A stretch of 64,000 nucleotides of DNA, taken from positions 945,001-1,009,000 of the forward strand of contig JAITYX010000042.1 of assembly GCA_021018815.1 (NCBI GenBank), read 5' to 3'. The notes under the pieces are model-generated. The model ran no database searches. It was not told where the DNA came from and was given only the letters and a program-made list of their open reading frames with translations. Positions 10,578 through 20,964 of the stretch are shown here, piece by piece. A program made the position numbers and the translations under genes. Numbering within the stretch: the stretch's first letter is position 1; each line of letters opens with the position of its first letter. This stretch comes from Talinum fruticosum (lineage: Eukaryota > Streptophyta > Magnoliopsida > Caryophyllales > Talinaceae).

Positions 10578-11946
10578 ATGGCTCTGCAGAACATTGGTGC
10601 TGGGAACCGTGACTGATGCCTTCTACAGGTATAAGATGCCAAAGATGATCACAAAGATTGAAGGTCGAGGAAATGGCATCAAGACCAACATTGTCAACAT
10701 GGTTGAGATTGCAAAAGCTCTGGCAAGGCCTGCCTCCTACACTACTAAGTACTTTGGCTGTGAGCTTGGAGCTCAATCCAAATTTGACGAGAAAACTGGG
10801 ACATCGCTTGTCAATGGAGCCCATGATACTCCAAAACTTGCTGCTCTTTTGGAGAACTTCATCAAGAAATATGTCCAATGTTATGGGTGTGGCAACCCTG
10901 AGACGGAAATCCTGATAACTAAGAGTCAGATGATACAGCTGAAGTGTGCTGCCTGTGGGTTTGTGTCTGATGTGGACATGAGGGACAAATTAACTTCCTT
11001 CATAATTAAGAACCCACCTGAAGCAAAGAAAGGATCGAAGGACAAAAAGGCTTTGAGGAGGGCTGAGAAGGAGCGGCTGAAGGAAGGTGAAGCTGCTGAT
11101 GAGGAGCAGAAAAGATTGAAAAAGGAGGCAGCCAAGCTGAAGAAGTCCTCAAAGGATGGTTCTTCAAAAGTACATCAACCAAGAAGAAGGCCCAAGCATC
11201 CGATGAGGATCGATCACCTACTCGAAGCCAGGCTGATGAAAATGAACCTGCAACTGTGGACGATGATGACGATGATGATGTCCAGTGGCAGACTGACACG
11301 TCTTTTGAGGCAGCTCAGAAAAGGATTCAAGAGCAGCTAAGTGCTGTGACAGCTGATATGGTTATGCTCACTACAAAAGAAGAGAAGCCATCTGGGAAGA
11401 AATCACCCCCTCATGAACCATTGCCCGAGGTCAAAGAAGAAGCCAATGGTGCACACTCTGATGACCAGGATGATGATGACCAGGATGATAATAATCTCGA
11501 CCAATGACTTGAGGGACTTTCTAAAGAATGGTCCTACTGCTGGCCAAGTGAAGGCTCATTTAGGGTCTTGCTCAGGCAGCCACCAAGAGGTGGTGGGTGC
11601 CTCTGTTTGAGGCTCTCTTTGATGGTGTTGAGAAAGGTTTTGCCAAGGAGGCTACTGCAAGAAGAAGAATTATATCGTGGCAGGCTTAGCTCATGCTGAG
11701 GGTTCACAGCTGGTTCTTCTCCATGCCATTGAGTCTTTCTGTGGGAAAGCTAGTCCCGATGCAGTCAAGGAGGTAGCCCTGGTTCTCAAGAATCTTTACG
11801 ATGCAGATGTACTTGAGGAAGAGGCTATTGTTGAGTGGTATCAGAAGGGATCAGCCGGTAACAACAAAGCATCTCCTGTTTGGAAGCATGTCAAACCTCT
11901 TGTCGAGTGGCTCCAGAGTGCAGAATCTGAATCAGAGGAGGAATGA
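10578..11946 (+). CDS. EIF5: Eukaryotic translation initiation factor 5 (eIF5), several apparent single-base indels
   Basis: eIF5 is the GTPase-activating protein for eIF2-GTP-Met-tRNAi in the 43S complex, in the cytosol. The start is MALQNIGAGNRD. The N-terminal domain reads DAFYRYKMPKMITKIEGRGN, ALARPASYTTKYFGCELGAQ and the zinc site CYGCG...LKCAACGF. A Lys/Glu-rich linker (KDKKALRRAEKERLKEGEAA) and an acidic region DDDDDDDVQWQTDTSFEAAQ follow. The C-terminal W2 domain has GSCSGSHQEVVGA, EGSQLVLLHAIESFCGKASP and ends WLQSAESESEEE, which binds eIF2-beta and eIF3. Reading it needs five corrections: an extra base near 10614, a missing A at 11166-11169, an extra base near 11505, an extra T near 11602 and a missing A near 11660. 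With them the protein is about 455 residues, near family length, with no other stops. The coding region is intronless as in other plants. A real pseudogene is possible, but neighbouring genes show the same kind of indel. Confidence 0.9.
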
Positions 11947-12379
11947 GCTTCATGAACTAGTCTCATTGGACTGAACATCTTATATTTCAATTATATGCAC
12001 GAATAAGCCGGTTGAGATACTATTTGAGTTGAGTAGTTAATGTGTTTTGTAATGAATTGTTGGTTGTTGATGGTTTGTGTCACTAGGGCGTACACACCCA
12101 GCTAGAAACTGCTGGTGTCTGCTTTGGTCTGTTCTGGTGTGCTTTTTCTTTTTTCCGATTAGTATTTCTGTTGGTGCTTGAGTTTTAACTTAGCCTTGCG
12201 CTCAGATGGTATTATTGCGGCCATGGCTGCTGGATGCTGTTTTAACTTTGGTTGGTAAAAATGCCCTGCATGGCTTGGTAATTGTGTTTGATTTATTGAA
12301 TCTCTCTGCCTTCCTTAAGGTTAATTGGTAACTAATGAGAAGTATCAATATAGAAGATTTGAGCTATTTTGCTTTATCT
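11947..12379 (+). other. eIF5 3'UTR and downstream sequence
   Basis: Moderately T-rich sequence after the stop, with no further coding signal. Confidence 0.45.
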
Positions 12380-13030
12380 TCCGTACTCCTACAGATCTCA
12401 CAACCCATTTTTTCGATCCTTCTGGTAAAAAGATTCATTCTTCTATAAAAAGAGTAGGGTAGAACCAATGAAGATTTCTTTTTTCGATTCATCCCTGGAG
12501 TTGAATACTTTCATTCAAGAATTGCTTTTGATCCAACTGCAGGAATCAACAGAAAAGGTAAAACTTATGATACACCGATCCCATTTCTATACAAGAAGAT
12601 GAGATGAATAGATCCGCCATTTCTGAAATCTCTCTGATTCAAAATCTGCAGGTAATGTGTGTATCCCCCTATTCCGGTTATGTGAATGATGAAATAAGTA
12701 AAAATGAATTTTTGTCAGAATAAAAACTTTATCTGTGAACTGCTCCATATCCGATTCATCCTTTTTGGAACCATATCACATCCCTATATGATGAAATAGA
12801 TGAATTGGAGACAGATTTTGTAAATACGTAATACATCTTTGAATATATTAACCATTTTTATTTTCCGATCGTCCAAGGCAAAAGAAGACTATGTTGTTTT
12901 CAACAATTTCATCTTCTAGTGGACCTCTCGCAAGATGGATTTGAACCGGTATGAAGTTCTCGACCCATCTGCACGGACAGGTGATATACCCGAAGAGTGA
13001 AAAGTTTTCAGTAGGATTGACACCAAATAT
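12380..13030 (+). other. Decayed coding-like segment, possibly organelle-derived
   Basis: This block differs in texture from the flanking nuclear intergenic DNA. Frames break often but short stretches read like a degraded, low-GC, Ser/Ile/Phe-rich protein (for example FDPSGKKIHSSIKRV near 12420 and EDEMNRSAISEISLIQN near 12600). Codon choice and run-on frames resemble large plastid ORFs, so a nuclear plastid insertion is my guess. I could not name the gene, and a decayed nuclear gene fragment is equally possible. Confidence 0.25.
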
Positions 13031-14245
13031 TTGATTTTTGCATAGGAGAGAAAAAAAAATTGACTTTGTTTTTATACTAAAATCTTAAGAAAGGTAAATG
13101 AAATAACTCATGAAATTTCAATATTCCATTGTTTTACAATAATTATAATTTTAGAACTATGAATGTAATATTATAGAAGCACAAATTTGTGTCAAAATTA
13201 AATTGTTTCCAATGTTTATAGAAATAGAAAAAAGAGAGAAAAATAATAAATAAAGGGTAAAATTGATAAATTTATGTCATTAAAATTAAAATAACAAGGT
13301 AATGTGAAAAGAAAAACATTGATGTACATCCAATGGTCCTTTTTGTTGGGTTTCTTTTTTGGGGGGGTGTTCAATGTGGCTAAGAACATTTTTTTGACAA
13401 AGTACCTTTATATGGACAATCTTGCTTAGGTCCTTCTGCTACATAATCTCCCAGGTGGTACGGGATGTTTCAAATCATATTTTTTAAAATTTTCTTCGTT
13501 GTTTTATACTGTTCTACCAATTTACATAATGTTCCACCCTTATATAAAAATTTAGATGTTTGCATATATAATTTTAGGTCCCGACAGTTGGATTAAATCG
13601 ATGTTCAATATTCATTGAGGAGGTGCACAACTATCTATATCCCAGTGGAGCTCATTTGTAAATCATCAACCAAACTTCCAAGCAAAGTAATACACAAAGT
13701 ATTCTCTCAAACTCTCCAAGTATTCTCTTGCTTATACCTTTCTGACAAGTTTAAGTCAAACAATTTCGAAAGATTACTAGCAAGCTAAGAAAGATCTCAA
13801 ATGTAGTTTACTAACGTTAAAAAATGTTAAATTTGAATAAATTATCCACCAATGGCCCATCATATTTCACACCATGGGGCAACCCCTAAAAAAGAATACC
13901 TGTCATGTGTTGTTGGTAATGTGGTTGAGTGGTGGTTGTCTCTCCACAAGTGCTGAATCGAAAACTGCTGTCCAATTAGAATTTAGTCAGGAGAGATATA
14001 TAGGAGACTAAACAAATTGTGAAATTGACCTGTCTCTTCTCATTATTATTATTATTTTTTGCTATTATCCCTTCTTTATTATGGTCTAGTCACGATGCCA
14101 CTCCTCGTTAAATGTCTAATCAATTTTATTAGTGACCTTTTCGGTTTTTCCTTGCCCTAAATCATTTTTTTATGTAACGGGGAAAGTCATTTCTCCTAAA
14201 GAATATATATATATATATATATAAGAATCGAATTTGTTAAAAGGT
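13031..14245. other. Intergenic DNA
   Basis: AT-rich, with a short TA microsatellite at about 14204-14222. No gene seen. Confidence 0.45.
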
Positions 14246-14787
14246 TAAGTGAGTGTTTAGTCTAAATTTAAAATATATTTTTGGACTTTAAAATTTTAAA
14301 TTAGTTAAATATTAATTTTTTTAAAAATTAAAATTATTTTTCAAAAGTGATTAATAGATATAACAAATAACTATTTTTAATTTTAATTTTTAAAAAATCT
14401 GCCTCAATAATAGTGTTTGGCCTAAATTTTATATAAGTTTTTAAAAATAATTAACTTGTTGAGCCAATATTTTTAAAAAGAGAGATATAAAATTGAGATA
14501 AAATAAAACAAGAGAGAGAGAAAGGAGAGAGATAAAGATAGAGGAGAGAGACAATTAAAATAACGTAAAAGAAATGAGAGAGAAAGAGTATGAGATTTTG
14601 GGTGATTGTTACTGAATTTTTTCGAAATTGAAATAGAAATAGTTATTTGTTGTTTCTAATTCTAGAAAGTTTTTCTCCAAAATTATTTTTGAAAAATAGT
14701 TTTAATTTTTTAAAAAATTAGTATTTGGCATAACTTCAATTTTTAGAATTTAAAAAAATTTTAAAATTTAGACCAAACACCCACTTA
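14246..14787. mobile_element. MITE-like element with terminal inverted repeats
   Basis: The left end TAAGTGAGTGTTTAGTCTAA matches the reverse complement of the right end, TAAGTGGGTGTTTGGTCTAA, with two mismatches in 20. The interior (about 500 bp) is AT-rich, encodes nothing, and holds a GA-rich patch at about 14510-14590. The TTA/TAA ends fit a Tourist-like (PIF/Harbinger) non-autonomous element, although a clean target duplication is not obvious because TTA/TAA overlaps the repeat ends. Confidence 0.6.
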
Positions 14788-17174
14788 GAATATCTCTAGA
14801 AATAAACTTATATTTCACACTGTACTCATCTTACATTCTTTTTCTTTTTTTTTTCAGAGTAATTTTTCCTTTTCAACTGAGTAGAGCATCGGAGAATGAT
14901 TCTTAGGTCACTCTCCGAGGCCCATGGGTTGCTTTTGTTTATAGCTATAAACAACAAGCTTGGAGGAAAATGACCAAGCAATATCACCATTGACCTCATT
15001 TATTTGCTGCCACCATCCCCTAAAAGGACACGGGGAAAATCTGTGCTCTTAAAATAGAGACGATATAAAGTATTAGGCTTATGGAGAACTATGGTGTTTG
15101 CTCGTCAGTCCGGGCCGAGCTTAAGTCACCGTGAAGAGGGTTAAGAGCACTTTGAAGTTTGGGTTTTAAGAAGGTAGTTTAATTGTTATGAATATGTTGA
15201 GGGGCAATCAAATTGGGAACAATTAGTTCACGCCTATTGTGAAGTAGTGCAACGAGTTCATTGGTCACTCGTGAATCAGACCGACATATTAACCAGTTTA
15301 AAAATTAATACGGTCGTCCTAATGTTCTTAGTGATTTGTTATTTTCATATATAATGTAAGTACATCTTGGACCAGGTTTATTAACAAGAAATACTATTCT
15401 TCTTTGGGGTTTTAAATTTTAATTTAATTTCACATATTTTATTATGTGTTGCTAATAAACTTATTACGAAAAAATATCATTTTATACTTTACCGTTTGTA
15501 CATATTAGAAAAAAACACCTCATTATCTTTAATTTTCTTTTTTTTTAATAAAAAATTGGTCCAAAATTTATACTTCTCTTATTACAATTTTAAACTTGAA
15601 ATAAAATTCTATCACAAATTAAACAATAAATTCCATATCCCAACTTTTGATTTGAATTTCCCACATCAACTTTAAACCCTAGATTTCCAATTTTGAGATA
15701 TGGATAAAACTTTCGTGGTGGACCATGCTTCAACCTCCCCCTAAATTTTAACTTGAAGGGAAAAAAATGATAGCATTAATTGAGTTGATTAATCTAATGA
15801 CTATTTCTTAATTATTCTCTGTTTCATTGAATTTGGGACACAAATACATGTATTAATGCTTCTACCACAATTTTACCATTAAATTAATTACAGTGTCGTC
15901 CCCATTAAAGTGTCTTAATTGCCTCTTGGCCTTACTTACAGTGGTCCTCTTCTATTCTGTAGAGACTGAGACATTGCTTTTTATTTATAGACAACTTTTT
16001 TTTTTCATGAGCTTGTTATATGATTTATAAAATATTTACTGAAAAAGGGAAAACAAATAAATATATCTTGAATTTTGGTATAATTGAGCCGAGATATGTA
16101 CTATTGGGATAGATTAATATAAATTATATACCGATTAATTGACCCGTAATTGTTCAATATTTCGATAACCTTTTAAAAAATAAGATAACATTGATATGTT
16201 GCAGTCATGAATAGCATTTCACTTTACAGAGGCAGAAAATTTCCCCTAGCAGGCCACTCACTCACTCAGTCACTGCCCAAAAATGTTGAAAGAAAATAAT
16301 AAATGCAGTCCAAATATAGACACCATAAAAACAAAATACCCTAAATTTATTTTTTATATTATTTTTTAATAAAAAGAGTCCTGTCTGTCACTGACAGAGG
16401 AGGTTAACCGCACCCGATATTCCCTAAATTATTTTTTATAATAAAAATAAAAAAATAAAAAAGCCCCGATATCTTCGGTTTCGATTTTATCTTTTACCGG
16501 ATTTTATTTACTTTTTAACCGCTGCCTATTCCCCCCTTTTCTCTCTCCTCCTTACAAATCTCAACCGCCGCTTCTGATTTTGACTTCCTTCAGTCCAACC
16601 CCTCGGAATTACCCCTCTACCTGTAATTTTCGTTCCTCTCCAGGGGTGTTTTAGTCATTTGGGGCTCTGACAGGAATTTTTTATTCAGAAATTGATCTGT
16701 CACAGCAATCGCTGTCGTAACTTCCGTGAGAGGGAGAGGGGAGAGTGCGTTCCACGGTCATGTCGTAATTAATGGGGTTGAATCCACGCGAGGGAAAGCG
16801 CGTTAGGGGTAGGATTCCGGATACCAGATGGGCGAAGTTACTCTGTCGGGGTTAGATTAGTCATTTTCGCTAAAAGGAAAAAGGGTGGTGGTGTTTTACT
16901 TTTTTTATTTTTTATTTTGAGTTAGTGCCTGATTTCAAGACGCTCTCTCGTTTTGTTTGTTTGTTTGTTTCTCTCTCTCTCTCCCTCCTTCGCCTGCGCA
17001 ATTCAGAGACACTGAAGAGATGGAGTGAGAAAGAGGCAGAAAAGGATCGGATTTCTCTGAGAGTGCGAAAACCCTAGGACAGACAGAACTCTCTCAATTT
17101 GAATTGACCTCCATTAACGCGATTCTCTTCATCTTCAATCTCTTTCTCTCTCTTCTCGTCTGTGTCGCTCTGCC
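14788..17174 (+). other. Upstream region, promoter and leader of the ARF17-like gene
   Basis: AT-rich to about 16490, then C/T-rich with GC rising toward the start codon. CTGTCACTGACAG (about 16387-16399) is an inverted repeat. GAGACA at 17006-17011 is the reverse of the TGTCTC auxin response element core, so feedback by ARFs is possible. A long CT-rich leader (about 16970-17170) precedes the ATG. No separate gene seen. Confidence 0.45.
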
Positions 17175-20100
17175 ATGGCGACTGATCACCATCAACGTCC
17201 CTTCTTCTACCAACACCAACAGCAGCAGCAACAGCAACAGCAGCAGCAACAGCAACAGCAGCAGCAGCAGCAACAGCAGCGATTAGTTGACCCGGCGATA
17301 TGGAGGGCGTGCGCGGGAACGGGGGTGCAAATTCCGGCGGTTCACTCTAGGGTTTACTACTTCCCTCAGGGTCACATGGAGCAGGCATCTACTGCTGTCA
17401 CTCTCTCTCCTCTCGTCGCCTCCAAACCTCTGATTCCGTGCCGTGTGCTTCAGGTCCTGTTCCTCGCCGACCGAGACACCGACGAGGTCTTCGCGAAGAT
17501 CCGCCTCGAGCCTCACCGGAGTGGCTGCTCTACGGAGGGTTCGGTGAGCAGCGCCGGTGGCGGAGGGAGCGCCATCGTCTCGTTCGCGAAGGTTCTGACG
17601 CCTTCCGATGCGAACAACGGCGGAGGGTTCTCTGTGCCGAGGTTCTGTGCTGATTCCATCTTCCCGGCGCTGAATTACGACGACGATCCGCCGGTTCAGA
17701 ACATCCGGATCAGCGACGTCCATGGCGAGGCCTGGGATTTCAGGCACATATACCGAGGGACTCCCAGGAGGCATCTGTTGACCACTGGGTGGAGCAAGTT
17801 TGTCAACAGCAAGAAGCTGATTGCTGGAGATTCCGTCGTTTTCATGAGGAATAAGGTCACTGATGAGCTCTTCGTTGGCGTTCGGAGGGCAGTCAAGTCC
17901 AGTGAGGGTTCTGCTACTAGCTGGGCCCCACAGTACACCGGCACTCCTTCGTTAGGGTCCACGGGAGGCGGATTTTCCAGAAATGGGAAGGGGAGAGTGC
18001 CGCCGGAGGCCTTGGTGGAGGCGGCGGAGCGTGCGGTCAACAACTTGCCGTTTGAGGTGATTTATTATCCTCGGGCCGGGTTGCCGGACTTCGTTGTGGC
18101 GGCTGAGAAGGTGGAGGAGGCGGTGAACGTGATGTGGTCTGCTGGGATGAGGGTTAAGATGTCAATGGAGACGGAGGATTCCTCCAGGATGACTTGGTTT
18201 CAGGGAACCGTCGCTTCTGTGGTGGTTACTGATAATGGGCTTTGGCGGGGAACTATTTGGCGGATGCTTCAGGTAACAATTAATTCACCTCTACCTACGA
18301 GATTACTGTGTGGTTATATTTTTTAAAGAGAATGTGGCTTCTGGGAATTGTGTTTTATGGCAGATTACTAATTTTCTTACCTAGGGTTTTCCTATTGCTA
18401 ATTTTAGGTTTAGGGTTTCAGACTGTCGTTGTCCAGTTACATGTTGTATGAAATGTATTGGACTACTGATATGTGTCATGCCCGGTATCCTTACTTGGCT
18501 GTGGCTCTGGCTTGTGTCCTTCCCCAGTCAATACTGAGGGGTCTGAAGCATCCAGGGCTCGCGTTTCAGTTGGGAGTGAATATGTTGGTCTAATTTGATA
18601 AGATTTTAGTTTTTGTTTAATGTTGGAGCATATAATTGTCTGACAATTTACTTTTATGCACCAAATATTCTGAGGTTGAGCCATGTAGTAATAATGATCT
18701 TGAGATGGGGAAATATAATGCTTTTGTCACTAATGTGATGTAGATTCGCCCTCAAGCTCCTACGATTTCATCTTCAGGCGAGTGGAAGGGTAACTTGTGT
18801 CAGATTTGTATGGCTCAACCAAGTTGTAATGGATTTGAATTGGTGATTGCATAGATTGTTTGAAAATAGGTTTGCTTGGTGTTATATTGGGAGTGTGAGG
18901 AGCTCTGCAAATGTTTTTGAGTTTCTTCCCTTCATGATCCTCTTTCCATCAATCATTACAGTTTGCTCGGTGACTGATTTATTTGGAAATTGAGATATTG
19001 TGATTGACTTTCTCTCGTTTGCTGATTTATCTGGAAACTGATCATTTTGTCACTAGTTTTTGAGATAAGGCTTGATGAAAGAGAGGATACCTTCATTAAG
19101 ATGGGTGGTTTGGGTGCGTCTAGAAAATTGAAGGGCCTCGGATTGGCAGCTTCTTCAGGAGAATTCCTCTGAAATTACCTATTTCTGGTTTCTTTAGGGG
19201 TTCTCACTGGTCTATTTGAGAGCCTTAGTTTGTCTGGTTTCTTCTAAACTGATGCAGGTGCAATGTGATATAAGTTGATGCTTTTCAGTATGCCTCTCTA
19301 CTTGTAGTAGCTTATTTGTCATTTTAACTGAATGTAGTAGTTTATATCTTGAGTCTTTATATACGTCCTAAATCTCTTCTTCTATATGCTTGTTCTATTC
19401 TCTGTTATAGTCTTGGATATCCTGTTAAGTGTTGTGTTCTTTACCTTATTACGAGGTTACTAGGAAGTGAAATTGTGATGACCCTAGTCTGTTGCTACTG
19501 CAATCATCTGAGAACTACAGCTGACTTGTGGCCTGAATAGCAATTTTGTTCTTATGAACATATTTACTCGGCATTCCACTGACCTTGTACTGTGTGAAGC
19601 ACGATCTTGTTTCTAGTATTGTATTGAAATAAAATTCTAAATAAACAGCAGGAAGGCTTCAGCCCACCCCCCCAAAACCTCCTTTTCTTTTACCAAAAGG
19701 GAAAGAATAAGTAACAGAAAGCACAGGGACTTGCAGAAATTTTGTTTGTAATGAAATATGAAATGCTTTTCCGTCTGTGATGCATAAGGATACTCCTTTA
19801 TCTGGTAATTTAAACTGGTAGAGCTCTGTGGTGCTTGCTTGTCTTCAGTTCTTGTGATTCTACTTTCATTGCTAAAATGTGTTTTTCTGACAAAAGCTTT
19901 TGTGAATTTTGTATTTCTTCCCCGACAGGATCATTGTCTCTTGCTTTTCAAAGCAACATGACCTGCATGAATTACTGGTCCCTCGTGTATCTTCACTGAG
20001 GATGGTTGTTTTGCAAAGTCTTGTGTTCTCTTTTAAGAACAATCTTTGCATGATAATGTCTTTATAGTTCATACTCATTTATTGTTGTTGACTCTGCAAT

Positions 20101-20964
20101 AGGCGTACAGTGTGATACCAAAGTAACCTTTCATTCTGTAATCTTGTGAAAGCAGTCTGTATGGTTTTAATTCAAGTTGCAAGCCATATTTTATTTTCTT
20201 GGATAGCTTGTAAGTTGTACTTATAAGTTCAAAATGTCTACTAACATCTGATTTTCTTCCAGGTTGCATGGGATGAACCTGAAATTCTGCAGAACATGAA
20301 GAGAGTGAGCCCATGGCAAGTGGAAATTGTTGCTTCAGCGCCACCTATTCATACTGCCTTCCCTCCTGCGAAGAGATTCAGGCTTCCGCACACAACTAGT
20401 TTGCTGACTGATGGAGAAGGCAATATGCCCTTACCTACAATTGGATTCAGTTCACTGATGGGCCAGTTGAGTCCATCCTATTTAAATTACAACACTTTTC
20501 CTGCTGGCATGCAGGGAGCCAGGCAAAATCCTTTCTTTGGATCTAGTTTACCAAATATCATGACTGATGGTGCACGCCAGATGTGCCTTGATAATCATTT
20601 GAAGAACATGTCCCAGAAGGTGGACGCTGTCTCCACTGACCTTAATATTGGAAGTTCATCATCTGACACTCCTTCACCTGACAGCCAAAACAGCGTGCAA
20701 TTCTTTGGGGCAGATACTACCGGACAGCAATCTTGCAACTCAACAAGAAAAGCTGGGATCACATCATTTCAACTGTTTGGCAAGATCATTCACATGGAAC
20801 AGCCTACTGATGACATAGGTTGTACTGATTATGATGACTGTACTACTGAAGGCCCAAGGAGCACTCTGAAGCTTTCCTTGTCAGATCCCTGCACGAAGTT
20901 ACCTGATAGGCTTGGTGCTCAATGTCAGAGATCCTCTGTGGTGGAAGCATTTGTGAATGGGTGA
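17175..20964 (+). CDS. ARF17: Auxin response factor, ARF17-like (class C, miR160-regulated)
   Basis: Nuclear B3 transcription factor binding auxin response elements; ARF10/16/17 members mostly repress. Two exons, 17175-18272 and 20263-20964, join in phase 0 (GT-AG), giving 599 residues without frameshift. Residues 15-35 are a polyglutamine tract. The N-terminal part reads [20 protein letters not shown] and [12 protein letters not shown]. The B3 domain (about 135-240) has [20 protein letters not shown] and [20 protein letters not shown]. The ARF (Auxin_resp) domain (about 277-390) has [10 protein letters not shown] and ends [20 protein letters not shown] at the exon junction. The C-terminal region is short and Ser-rich and there is no PB1 (domain III/IV) dimerisation domain, the hallmark of ARF17 as opposed to ARF10/16. 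Exon 2 carries a 21-nt miR160 target. The assignment to ARF17 rests on length, missing PB1 and position next to eIF5 as in Arabidopsis. Confidence 0.93.
17217..17279 (+). repeat. CAG/CAA tract encoding 21 glutamines
   Basis: Mixed CAG and CAA codons in frame in the ARF17-like N-terminus. The mixed codons make it less prone to slippage than a pure CAG run. Probably length-polymorphic. Confidence 0.95.
20505..20525 (+). promoter_or_regulatory. miR160 target site in the ARF17-like mRNA
   Basis: The 21-nt site begins TGGCATGCAGGGAGCCAGGC and ends with A. Against the conserved miR160 sequence every position pairs, with one G:U wobble (site position 7, G where perfect pairing would need A). In the family, Argonaute1-loaded miR160 cuts this site and limits ARF10/16/17 transcripts. 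It lies in the expected place after the ARF domain. Confidence 0.95.

Noticed and set aside
10501..10878. 125-codon minus-strand ORF over eIF5
   Set aside because: Antisense shadow of the eIF5 N-terminal domain.
17283..17774. 163-codon minus-strand ORF inside ARF17 exon 1
   Set aside because: Arg-rich antisense shadow of a GC-rich coding exon; no own features.
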